DNA from: Spirodela intermedia
Lineage: Eukaryota > Streptophyta > Magnoliopsida > Alismatales > Araceae
Assembly: GCA_902729315.2 (NCBI GenBank)
Contig: LR746272.1
Coordinates: 682,001 to 746,000 of the forward strand
Length of the DNA stretch: 64,000 nt
Direction: 5' to 3'
Part shown: one piece after another, positions 37,561 through 47,360 of the stretch
Layout of the letters: each line of letters starts with the position of its first letter
Position numbering within the stretch: the first letter of the stretch is position 1
Position numbers and translations under genes: made by a program
The notes under the pieces: model-generated
What the model was told of the DNA's origin: nothing
What the model saw: the letters and a program-made list of their open reading frames with translations, nothing else
The model's database searches: none

Positions 37561-38890
37561 CAGCGACTAAGAATTAGAGGAAACAATTCTCGGAGTTCTT
37601 TCACCCTTTTTCACTCAATAAATATTTGAGAACAGAATTTGATCGTCATCACTGAGGATAGACTTGGCACCTGCCCTGCTCTTCCTGTTAAACCAGGAGA
37701 ACCTGAAACAGTTCGAGCGGGGGACGTAAAGAATGTATCAAATCGAACATTTCTCTGCGAGAGGCAGAGAAGTCGTGAAGTATTGGACAGCCGGTACGGC
37801 AATGCATCTCACTCATCCCCAACCTGAAAATATACTGGCAACATCAGCACAGACACCACTAGTAAATCTTTTCAACAGAACCCAACAACCTTCTGTGCGC
37901 AATGTAGAACAACAAAATCATTAAGGTAAAAGAATTACTTCGGCATCAATATAATGAATTCACAATTAAGGACAATATCAGGAAAACTTGAAGATCATAA
38001 AAACAGAAGAATTACTTCAAGCACCTTGACAACATCACTGATTCCTTCGATTTGTCCATAAAAAACTGTTTTTATCTCTGCTTCAAAAGAAAATGTCGAG
38101 AGGATAAATTTATGTGTTGCTGACAACAAGAGGTTTGCCATCTTTAAACCCCATATGTCCTTTAGTGCATCTTAAAAGAAATTCATGATGACCCTACACG
38201 CAAAAACAGAAAAATAAAAACCAAGGAAAACTCAGAAAGAAAATTAATATCGCCCAGAATCAAGTTCTAGTGCTCAAGTGATAATATCTTCATTAAAAAA
38301 TAAGATCCATTTAGGATTAACTTGAGCAAGCATTCCCAACATCTGCTGGGGTAAGAAAGAAGAGGAGAATAACCTCCTGTCTCTCAATGGCCTTCACTAA
38401 CCGCTCTCTCTGATATGGGATGCGAAGTCTTGTGGACATACGAGTATCCTACAGAAAAGGTGTTGCAAATCGAATAAAAAATGCCCATAAATAAAGCAAA
38501 AAGCGAGAAAAAATAAGTGAAATATAAGCAGGACATCTCACAAACATACCATGTAGTTCAAAACTGGGAGGTCCGGGTGGTGGTTCTGTCTTAAAACCAT
38601 GTCAATTTGTTAATAAGCTATGAAATGATACTCTAACCTAAAACAAACTATCAAATAAAAAATATTGAAAAAGATAACGACTTGAATTAAAAAAATCACA
38701 GTTCACAAACTTGTGGAATGAAAAGATGAAATTAATGTGAAAAAAAGGGCAAATGAAAGTGAACAATAGCAAGCATCAGTTTTGCCCATCATACCTTCGA
38801 AACTGATCGAGACAAAAGTGGATTCTCAAGAGTCATACTATTTTTTGCAAACTCTTTTTTTCCACCATACTTAAAGTCTTCTTAGTCATG

Positions 38891-39329
38891 CTAGTATCAA
38901 AAATCAACAAATAGTTAAAAATTGTGATAGTGGCTTTTGGAGAGTATAATAAAATGATAAAGTTAATGAAAAACTACGACATGTTCATCAATCAATTGAA
39001 GATCATTTTCTTGAAGAATTTGTGATTTTTGCATTCAAGATCCTTGGTCAATTACTAACGATGATATCCAATAGCATTAACAAAATTTTCATCGATGATC
39101 AAATGATTTTGACAACTTGATCATTGACTGGCGTTCTATACAAACTCATGATTTAATCATATAAAAAAATATAAATTATGGTTGTGGTAGGATTCAAACC
39201 TTCATTTCCCAACTATGTAAGAGAAGGTTAACTATTTACCATAATACCGTTAAATAGTGACATTGTAGTTGCATTTCTTTCTCCTAAGGAATATTTTAGG
39301 TAATAATTTTCCATCATTTTAGACTTGCG
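38891..39329. other. AT-rich DNA, gypsy-derived in part
   Basis: 39,098-39,240 resembles 53,905-54,045 (GATGATCAAATGATT...GATTCAAACCTT against GATGATTAAGTGATT...GATTCAAACTCT), placing it in the same gypsy LTR neighbourhood. No gene was seen. Confidence 0.45.
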
Positions 39330-39550
39330 TGCAGTGCCCTCTAAGTCAGCTGCTAGGTCTTAGTTGGCTCATAGGTTCTCTTTTTTCTCATTTTTGTATT
39401 TATGTTATTTTTCTTTATTTTATCCTAAAAATACGAATATAAAAATTATATAAGTTTACATAAAATCACACTAGTCAACTAAAAACTCATTTTCTCAATG
39501 TAACATAAAGATAAAATATATTATTAACTTATAATAATGAAAACTTATTA
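39330..39550 (-). mobile_element. Gypsy-like LTR relic, minus orientation
   Basis: Reverse-complement relative of the 1,148-1,447 LTR: it ends ...TTATAATAATGAAAACTTATTA where that one starts TGATAAGTCTTCATTATC. Strongly diverged. Confidence 0.55.
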
Positions 39551-39711
39551 GATATCCCATGATGTTGACACTTATTCAAGTAGTCCATCCTCTCTCAAAT
39601 TTTATAAAATGTATCATGGGGTCTTTGACTGAATTATCTTATAGCCTTCCTAATGGAGTTAGTTCTCCCAATTAAATAGTACTTTAAGAAATCACTCTCC
39701 AATTAAATAGT

Positions 39712-39863
39712 GAATTAGTTCACTGTTTGAATATTATCTAATAGCACAAGTTGGTTTCATTTGCTAACTTGTTCACCCATGCTTTAGCCTTATCCTTTAA
39801 AGAAAAAGGAAAGCACTTCATTTTCACAATATCATTGAGAATATTCAAACAGTGAACTAATTC
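39712..39863. repeat. 24 bp perfect inverted repeat inside the gag relic
   Basis: 39,712-39,735 (GAATTAGTTCACTGTTTGAA plus TATT) is the exact reverse complement of 39,840-39,863, with 104 bp between. It looks like a small foldback insertion copied from the gag sequence. Confidence 0.85.
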
Positions 39864-40060
39864 ACATTTCGAATGGAACTCTTCAAGATGCTTGTAACGT
39901 TCCTCATTCCCATGTCCATAGAAAATCAGAAAGTACTGAATCATTTGATAATCTAATTTGAAGTGAGCATCTTGAGCAATGTGTCCATTAATATGAGTGG
40001 TTGGCTTAAATGGCAATGGCGATGATCTCTCTTGAAGGCTCACTTTACACTCTATCCTTA
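39724..40060 (-). pseudogene. Ty3/gypsy gag fragment
   Basis: The minus-strand frame (39,738-40,043, 101 codons) contains FPFSLKDKAKAWVN, a signature of plant gypsy (Athila/Tat-type) gag, preceded by HLEEFHSKCELV. It is a truncated piece next to the LTR relic. The end of the frame is disturbed by a 24 bp inverted repeat. Confidence 0.75.
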
Positions 40061-40063
40061 GAT

Positions 40064-40864
40064 TTGTGGCTCTGCCACTCCTCCTTGACCTTGTTTCTCC
40101 TTGGATAATGCTCTAGTCCTAGGAATTCAAGATCAAGGTGAATTTAATGCAGAAATCAATATAGGTTTTTGAACCTTCTCTTGTGCATGCAAATCAGCAA
40201 CTATTAGGATATAGTTCCAGCAAAAAATTAGTTTTTAATTCTTAGGAGAGGTGTTGTTGTAATGTACAAAGAGGCAACAAAAATAGAGTGAATTAAAGCA
40301 ATAAATGTCAAGGTAAGATGATCAAAATTGATATAAATTCAATCTAAAATATAAATGGTACCTTGGTTTGCTTTTAATTCTTTCTGTAACAAAGACTAAT
40401 AAAAAAAAACTCAAAATCAACCAAAATACAAATCAAAACCACCCTAGATTGACACTACAACTCCCCGACAACAACACTAGTTTCTGATGCCCTTAAATCA
40501 CTGATATTAAGATTGATAAAAAATAATAATATATAGACTGAATTTTCAACAAGAAAAATAAGATGTATAGTGGTCAATCCATGCGAGTTGTCTAATCATT
40601 GATGATTCTAATGTAAAGATATATCGGTTGAGATTGAGGAAGAATTAAGTGAAAGAGATAGAAGAGAGTTAACTTTAGAAAACAAGAGAGAGATTAAATT
40701 AATGTCACCTTGATGATTTTCAATCGCCAAAGAAGGGATACTAAGATAGGAAACATATAATGATCATAAGATGAAGGGGTTTGATCATCTAGATAAAGAT
40801 AGAAAGAATTTACTCCTACTCTCTACCTAATCGTGGCGTTCTCTTCTCTACCCTAATATCACCG
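40064..40864. other. Unassigned DNA up to the palindrome edge
   Basis: AT-rich, with short frames only. Likely gypsy interior. It ends at 40,864 where the left palindrome arm starts. Confidence 0.4.
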
Positions 40865-41395
40865 GGTACCTTCATTCTTCATCCGCAAGCTCACCACTCA
40901 AGTCTTTTCGTTCACAAATGTTCAGCTTTTGGACAGGTAAATTGGTTGTAAAAAAAGAAAAAATGCCACGATTGACTGAAACCTTCATCTCCTATCATTG
41001 ACTTAATCTTTTGCGTCTCTTAAGTCTTTTGTTGCGCTGTGAGTGCTGCTCGTTCTTGAGCGAGGAGTACATGAAGTCGGGGCTTGCCGAGCTGGAGAAA
41101 TGGATTGTAAATGCCACGGAAGAGGTGGGCATCACATGGTCCTGTCCTTTGTTCACCGTATGGTTTGTCCGACAGCTGATGAATCTCGTCTCTACGTACA
41201 GTTCTCAGGGACCTCTTGGCATGAGTTGAAATATATCCGCCAAGCAGTAGGTTCCCTAGTATGGAATCTCAAGCCCGGGTTCAATATCTGGATGTTCCGC
41301 ATGCCATTTCATTTTATCTTGCCTTCGCGTTCCAGGGGATACATCAGAAGCGGATAAAGTCTCTCAAAGAGATCAGATAGAATCTTTTTCCAGTG
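40865..41395 (+). pseudogene. Myosin XI tail fragment (left arm)
   Basis: Corresponds to the myosin exons at 61,077-61,147, 60,887-60,986, 60,744-60,800 and 60,602-60,658: [20 protein letters not shown], then [13 protein letters not shown], then IHQKR.KSL.EIR followed by a stop. Only a few exons survive and the last has an in-frame TAG, so it is a relic. It has the opposite orientation to the intact gene because this arm is inverted. Confidence 0.85.
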
Positions 41396-41406
41396 TCTAC
41401 CATGTA

Positions 41407-42826
41407 TGATGCAGGGCAGGATGAAGAATAACTAGGCTAACCCTAAATAAGTAACCTAATTGATTCTCAATATTAGATCTAGGAGTCTAAGAAAGTTCAC
41501 TAAGATAAGATTAAGTGATTTCTCACGAGATTTGATATGAATAAAGTCGATGTGTTTGACAAATCGTCGAGGATTTTAGAGTGATTAACCCACAATAAGT
41601 GGACTACATGACTATCAAGGGGTTTTCACAAACTCTTTACCAGTTAATCCATAAATGGACCTATATAAGATTCACTCAACGGCAATTGGAAGATAAGATA
41701 CTAAATAAGCAAAATCCTCAAACCAAAAAGAAAAAGGATTTAGCGATAGCGTTGTTGCCGGAATGAATGGCTAGTCGGTGGATGAGCACAGAGTGAAGCT
41801 GAAACCCTCAATTGGTCATAGTTGGCCGTGTGGACAGTTGACTAGGTGCTGATTGTCGACTGTTCATCGTTGACTGGCTTCCTGCTGACCGGGTTCGGAT
41901 TGTTGACAGTTGGCAGGTTCGGGTCTTGCGGAACTGGGCCAGTCCAGTCCGGTGGGTCCAGAGTCATGAACTGGTGGGGATTTAATCTGAACCGGTGAGA
42001 TGGGGGCGGGGAAATTGGCAAAAAACAGCCGGAGTGAGAGGTGGCAAAACGGGTGAAAGGGCGGAACAGCGGGGCAGAGCGGCGGTTCAGGAGGAGGTGG
42101 CACGGTGGTGGTAGGGCTGGTGACGTGGGCAATGGCTCTAGACAGCGGCGAAGGTATGAATTGTTCCCCATGTATCGTTGGCAGGCGGTGGACGACGACA
42201 ACAGTCGATGGTGATCGTGGCGGCAGCAGCAGCATCAGATAGCAACGGCAATGGACGGTGGACAGAGGGCGATAGATGGTGGCAGAAGGATGATGAACGG
42301 CGGATGATCGACGAAGGACGGTGATAGGTGGCTGGTAGATGGCGAACTAGCAGTGCAGCAACGACTAGGTGAAAAGACTAGGGTATAGAAAGATAGAGGT
42401 TGAAGACGAGACAAAGGAGAGTGTCGAGAAGAAGAAGATTAGAATAGAAAGAATGGTTCATGTGTTACATTGTAAGGGTCAGTTTATATAGAGAAGTCAT
42501 GTGGTAGAATTGGGCAAGGAGCCGTTGCTCTTATGAAAATATTGCTCTAGTTTGTCTTGGATGACAGCTGGTGCCGTAACGGCTTCTTGATCCTTTACGG
42601 CACTTGCTTGAATGGGTTATGTGTCCTCAACACTAGGCAGGCAAATAATGTGCCGGCAGATAGTGGGGTGGTGGACATGATCTTCCTTCTCTTGGTTTTC
42701 TAGGGTTACATGAAGTTATTTATAACTTCTCGAATGCATAATTAAAGAAATAAATAATTACTAATAAAACAAGATCCTCTCTTAATCAGCTTGGCGACGT
42801 GGACGTGATCCGTTCTCCTCGGTCTC
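41407..42826 (-). mobile_element. LTR-like element in the left arm
   Basis: Mirror copy of 49,576-50,995, bounded on the inside by the P450 leader and on the outside by the myosin fragment. It begins TGATGCAGGGCAGG. The 119- and 123-codon frames (41,842-42,235 minus) are Pro/Ser-rich products of a CCACCG-rich repeat and are not convincing genes. Confidence 0.55.
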
Positions 42827-42839
42827 CATTATTAACCCG

Positions 42840-43434
42840 GTTTATTTGTGAGTGGAGTGCAGCCGGCTTTGACACGGCAAGGTTCCTCTCCTCGCGAGCA
42901 ATAACTCTGTAAGACATGCTGTGCCGGCGTAGCAAGGTGATGTTGATGACACGTCTGGCTCCGAGGGAGCGAGGACTTTGAACGAGTATGAACCCCAGTC
43001 CGGCAGAGTCACGGCGAATTCTCTCTCTCTCGATAAATAAATAAATATTCAGTGCAGCATGTATGCCGGTGTACTCGTGGAAGCAGCCGCGGCAGCGGGA
43101 GGTTTCTTCCGTCTCCTCGAGAGGACTAAAAAGGTCCTTACATGTCTCACTCTTACTAAATAAATATATATTTCAGGTAAGCAGCAATAATTTCATAGGA
43201 CCAAGTATGGCGGTATACTCGTGGATGATCCCAATTCCCGTAGCCGTAGTGGTGGAAGCGGCCGCGGCGGCGGTACGTGGCTTCTCTCCTAGAGAGCAAT
43301 AACTCGGAAAAATGTTATGCCGGCCTATGAAGGTAGGATGTCACGTCCCTCTCTCGCTCACACACACCACACGAACACACTATATATGTGTATACACATG
43401 AAAGTGAGCAGCCATGGTTTCAGAGGAGCAAAGT
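42840..43434 (+). repeat. 5' leader/anchor module array upstream of P450-C (two extra modules)
   Basis: Three iterations of leader plus anchor start: ATG 43,063 (MPVYSWKQPRQ, anchor frame disturbed), ATG 43,207 (MAVYSWMIPIPVAVVVEAA, anchor preserved) and the gene ATG 43,435. The first two lie in one 79-codon frame. Leaders repeat the string GAGCAATAACTC.G.AA..ATG.T.TGCCGG at 42,895 and 43,294. These upstream frames could reduce translation of the main frame or serve as alternative starts; that is inference. Confidence 0.85.
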
Positions 43435-45041
43435 ATGGCAGTGTACTCGTGGATGGCCCCAGATACCCTTCTCGTAGCCATAGCGGTGGCAGCGGCCGCT
43501 GCGGCCGCACGTTTCTTCGCTCTCCCGTTGTTGAGGAAGAAGACGACCCAGATCGGCGGTGGAGAAAGCTTCAGGCCGCCGCCATCCCCTCCCGGTCTTC
43601 CTATTTTGGGGAATCTCCTCGCTTTGGGAACCTTACCACATCAGACCCTCCGGAAACTGGCGGCGGCGTACGGGCCCGTCATGGGCATCAAGCTCGGCTT
43701 CGTCCGAATGGTGGTGGTATCGTCCTTCGCTACTGCGCAGAAGTTCCTCAGGGAGCCCGTCTTCATGGACCGGCCAGGGGGCGATATCAGCGCTTACCTC
43801 ACCTATGGGCAGCAGAAGGGGATCCTGAACAGCGAATACGGGACTAACTGGCGCGAATCCCGGAACCTCTGCCTGTCTCATATGCTCTCCACCCGCAAGA
43901 TCCAAGCCTTCCGGGGCATGAGGAACGCGGAGATTCACCGGCTCCTGCACTTCCTGAAGAAGGCTGCCGAGGGGGACAGCAAACCTGTCGATCTCACCGA
44001 AGCCGTAGCCTCGACGACCATGGCCATTGTGTTCCGTATTCTGTTCGGGAAGATATCTGGGGACGAAGCTACCATACAGAAGACGGTCAAAGAAGCTACC
44101 CAGTTAGCCGGGGTATTCAACATCAACGACTACCTCCCTTTTATCGGATTCCTCGACTTGAACGGAGTCCGGAGACGAATGAAGGCCGTCAGAAGGGTCT
44201 ACGATAGCCTCTTCGAGGAGGTCATCGACAAGTACTGTCGGAGTCTGAACGAAGGGATGAAGGTTGAGGACTCCGTGATCGCCTCGATCCTCTCTTCGAT
44301 GGGAACGCAGTATGATCGGGTTAACCTCAAGGCCATCCTCATGGTGAGACAACGACAAGAAAAGAAATCAGATTATACTACTGTGAGTATTATTATTTTT
44401 TATCTCGCCTTGTTTTTCTTTCCTATTAGGACACGATCACCGCGGGAACGGATTCGTCGGCAACCGCGGTGGAGTGGACGATGTCGGAGCTCTTGAGGCA
44501 CCCCCGGGTGATGAGGAAGCTGCAGCAGGAGCTGGAGGAGGCCGTCGGCATGGACAGGATGGTTGAGGAGGAAGACCTCCCCAGGCTGCACTACCTGGAG
44601 ATGGTGATCAAGGAAAGCATGCGGCTGCACCCGGTCGCCCCCCTCATCCCCAGGGCTGTCCGGGAGGACTGTGTCGTCGGCGGCTTCCAGTTTGAAAAAG
44701 GAAACCAAGTGGTTGTGAACCTCTGGGCCATGGGAAGGGATCCGAGTGAATGGGTCGATCCGGAGGCCTTCTACCCGGAGAGGTTCGAGGGGGCCGGCGG
44801 CGGGTCTGAGGATCGTGATGGCCTCGACTCTGGCATCCTCCCCTTCGGAGCTGGAAACCGGAGGTGCCCCGGCATGCAGATGGGTCTGACGACGGTGCGG
44901 TTCGTCGTAGCCCAGCTGGTGCACTGCTTCGACTGGGAGCTCCCCGGCGAGTTGGACATGTCGGAGAAATTCGGGTTAAGCTTGGCGAGAGCCAAAAACC
45001 TGCTCGCCGTCCCTACTTACCGCCTGCGACCAGGATCTTAG
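43435..45041 (+). CDS. Cytochrome P450, CYP71 clan (copy C, left arm)
   Basis: Intact: exon 1 43,435-44,343 (303 codons), intron 44,344-44,429 (86 bp, GT-AG, phase 0), exon 2 44,430-45,041 (203 codons plus stop), 506 residues. Anchor at residues about 10-35, hinge [14 protein letters not shown]-helix AGTDSS, ExxR at 365-368, PERF at 419-422, haem loop [10 protein letters not shown] with C449. An in-frame ATG at 43,414 would add seven residues, but MAVYSW matches the family start. It is identical to C' and close to B, from which it differs around the K-helix region ([14 protein letters not shown] against [14 protein letters not shown]), a substrate-recognition area in plant P450s. Predicted ER monooxygenase of unknown substrate. 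Confidence 0.95.
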
Positions 45042-45562
45042 ATGTGGACCTCGGAAATTCCGTCCCAGACAGCAAGCGCGCTCTTTCAACCCTATCTTTT
45101 AGGTCATGTATATCATACTGTCCTAACTACCTATGATCAAGGGCCATGGTCATATCACAGCAATGGTATCACGATCCGGGTCAACCTTTGGCTCTCTCAG
45201 TTGTATTTTCTCGACTAGTTACCATCTAAAATAAAATAAAGATATGTACCTAGGGATATTTTTTGTTAGAACAAATGTCAACTTTGAGTAACGAAATGTT
45301 GTCCCCTTGATCTGCCATGGCATGAAATTAAGATAGAGAAGGATTATCAATCTACAGCAGAAGCACCGACACAAGAAATGAAATGTGGTTCAGAGGTTTG
45401 CCTCCTACATCCACAGGCAAGGACGTTGGTAGGCTTCATTAGATGCGGAGAAAATCACACAAACCTCACACCTCCTCCGTCGTAGGAATTGGTGGTGCCT
45501 CTCTCCTAACCCACGAACAGACGGTGGCTCCCTCCACAGGACAGACCAGAAACATTCTCCAG
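45042..45562 (-). mobile_element. P450-C 3' flank with copia LTR relic (left arm)
   Basis: After about 200 bp of 3' flank it carries the shared LTR relic (GATGTAGGAGGC and TTCTCCGCATCTAATG on the minus strand). It includes GATAT at the position used as target by the copia element in the 24.6 kb copy. Confidence 0.6.
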
Positions 45563-46839
45563 TAGTACAACTGACGCCTTCTCGCTCCAGAATTCTTGCA
45601 GACCTGCTTTCTCCCGTGCTCTCTCTCTCTCTCTCTCTCTCTCGCTTTCTCCCAATATTCTTATCTCATTGAGAATATTGAAATACGAGAAAGTAAATCC
45701 TTGATAAATTCACCAGATTTCATAAAAATAGTGTCAAATTCTCTATAGAGAGTTTGAAGTTTTATAAACGTAACTCTATTTTCTCCATGACATTCATCTT
45801 TCAAAAAATTTCATGCTTCTGAATAACTTGTTGCTTTAGTAAGTTATGAAAAAATAGTTTGTAAAACTAATTGTTGTAACACAATAAGGCCTTAGCATCT
45901 TTTTTCTATTTTTTTTATTATCTTATTTAGAACTCTCTCATTCTTTACAACCATTCTCAACTAAACCCATAAGTCTTGTGAAATAAAAAATATTTTCATG
46001 TTAATACTCTAGATATCGTATTTCTCTCTGTTGAAGTGTGAGATAGGAGATTGTAAGAATTTGAGGGGGGTTGCCATTTGCCATTCTCAAAGTCAATAGC
46101 TATAACTCTTCATAAAAACTTCAAACAACACCTTCACATTCCTTGCAATGTGAGAAAATCTTTACAAATGCCCAGAAAGTTCACCAAACTCGCTTTTGAA
46201 TTTCCTTGATGTTGCTGTGGTTTCCATGGTAACAAAACACCCAATACACGAACCCTGCATTTTGATACCACTTTGTAGGGCAATAAGAATGAAATATGTG
46301 GACAGAATAGATGGATTTAGGGGAGATAATCGTTGGAGAGGAGGGGAGGAGAAAGGAGAATTTCACACCGAAAAAACCCTTAGCTTTAAATTTCACAACT
46401 ATTTTAAAAGAGGAGAGATAAAGGGTATTTTAAGGTTATATTAAAACCCTATGTGGGCGGCCAGACTTATAGCCCAATAAGGATAAAAGAGAGGACCAAT
46501 AAAGATAAAAAGAAATATTACAATACATCGTCGGGGCGACTAAAGCATTGGTCGTAATAGATTGACATGAATACATAGAAGCATTTATCGTCCCAGGGTG
46601 GCTAGTGCGGTATATCTGGCTAAACAGTCGACACCTTTCGGCGACTCGAACAGATCAGAGGAAGGGCAGCGGAGAGCGAGAGAGAGATCGAATCACTCAA
46701 ACGGAGAGATCGAATCGCCCTTGTAGCCAAACTAGAGTGAAGAAAAAGGAGGGGGGGAGCGAGAGAGAGAGAGAGAGAGGAAGCATGAGGAAGGTGGGGT
46801 GTGCAAGAGTTCTGGAGCAACAAGGCATCACTTGTATTG
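45563..46839. other. Palindrome spacer (1,277 bp)
   Basis: Unpaired centre. 45,563-45,830 continues the LTR relic and matches the unit B flank (30,840-31,130, inverted). 45,831-46,600 is AT-rich and includes a GCATTTTGATACCA motif near 46,258 (minus-strand primer-site-like), suggesting an LTR end. 46,600-46,720 resembles a myosin exon-intron stretch (GTGCGGTATATCTG and GCGACTCGAACAGAT, as near 60,480-60,530). 46,723-46,839 is a second LTR-relic piece with (GA)n. The two inner flanks therefore differ from each other. The frames at 46,181-46,444 match nothing known. Confidence 0.7.
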
Positions 46840-47360
46840 CTGGAGAATGTTTCTGGTCTGTCCTGTGGAGGGAGCCACCGTCTGTTCGTGGGTTAGGAGA
46901 GAGGCACCACCAATTCCTACGACGGAGGAGGTGTGAGGTTTGTGTGATTTTCTCCGCATCTAATGAAGCCTACCAACGTCCTTGCCTGTGGATGTAGGAG
47001 GCAAACCTCTGAACCACATTTCATTTCTTGTGTCGGTGCTTCTGCTGTAGATTGATAATCCTTCTCTATCTTAATTTCATGCCATGGCAGATCAAGGGGA
47101 CAACATTTCGTTACTCAAAGTTGACATTTGTTCTAACAAAAAATATCCCTAGGTACATATCTTTATTTTATTTTAGATGGTAACTAGTCGAGAAAATACA
47201 ACTGAGAGAGCCAAAGGTTGACCCGGATCGTGATACCATTGCTGTGATATGACCATGGCCCTTGATCATAGGTAGTTAGGACAGTATGATATACATGACC
47301 TAAAAGATAGGGTTGAAAGAGCGCGCTTGCTGTCTGGGACGGAATTTCCGAGGTCCACAT
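46840..47360 (+). mobile_element. P450-C' 3' flank with copia LTR relic (right arm)
   Basis: Mirror of the left-arm flank. The two P450 genes end 2.3 kb apart, facing each other, with this flank, the spacer and the partner flank between them. Confidence 0.6.

Larger units (their letters stand above)
34441..38890 (-). pseudogene. Myosin XI tail pseudogene, duplicated with unit B
   Basis: Same exon order and orientation as the myosin gene at 60-64 kb. Recognisable exons: 38,795-38,890 (coiled-coil end, with an in-frame stop), 38,374-38,448, 38,025-38,193 (169 bp against 171 in the intact gene, so frameshifted, plus a stop), 37,671-37,823 (153 bp, open), 34,578-34,714 (137 bp against 138, frameshifted) and a partial exon at about 34,455-34,492. 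The exon corresponding to 62,278-62,448 is missing and replaced by a retroelement insertion. The copy ends inside the dilute domain, so it cannot encode a functional tail. Confidence 0.88.
40865..45562 (+). repeat. Left arm of a 4,698 bp inverted repeat
   Basis: Every position x pairs with 92,402 minus x on the other strand. All open frames in the arm reappear, residue for residue, in the right arm, apart from one substitution that I found (43,293 A against 49,109, which would predict T). There are no indels, because the coordinate sum is constant over the entire arm. The outer edge is GGTACC and the inner edge CATTCTCCAG. Contents from outside in: myosin fragment, LTR-like element, leader array, P450-C, LTR relic. 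Confidence 0.97.

Noticed and set aside
41842-42235. 119- and 123-codon frames in both arms as new proline-rich proteins
   Set aside because: They overlap in two frames, consist of CCACCG-type repeats and lie in an LTR-like element found elsewhere without an open frame. Identity between arms only reflects the palindrome.
44344-44496. P450-C exon 1 read through the intron as an alternative 360-residue protein
   Set aside because: Strong GT-AG signals and a perfect phase-0 join restore the I-helix; read-through would lose the haem-binding half.
44104-44924. Antisense frames of 84-174 codons over the P450 exons
   Set aside because: They are shadows of GC-rich coding sequence; each has the P450 reading frame on the opposite strand with full motif support.
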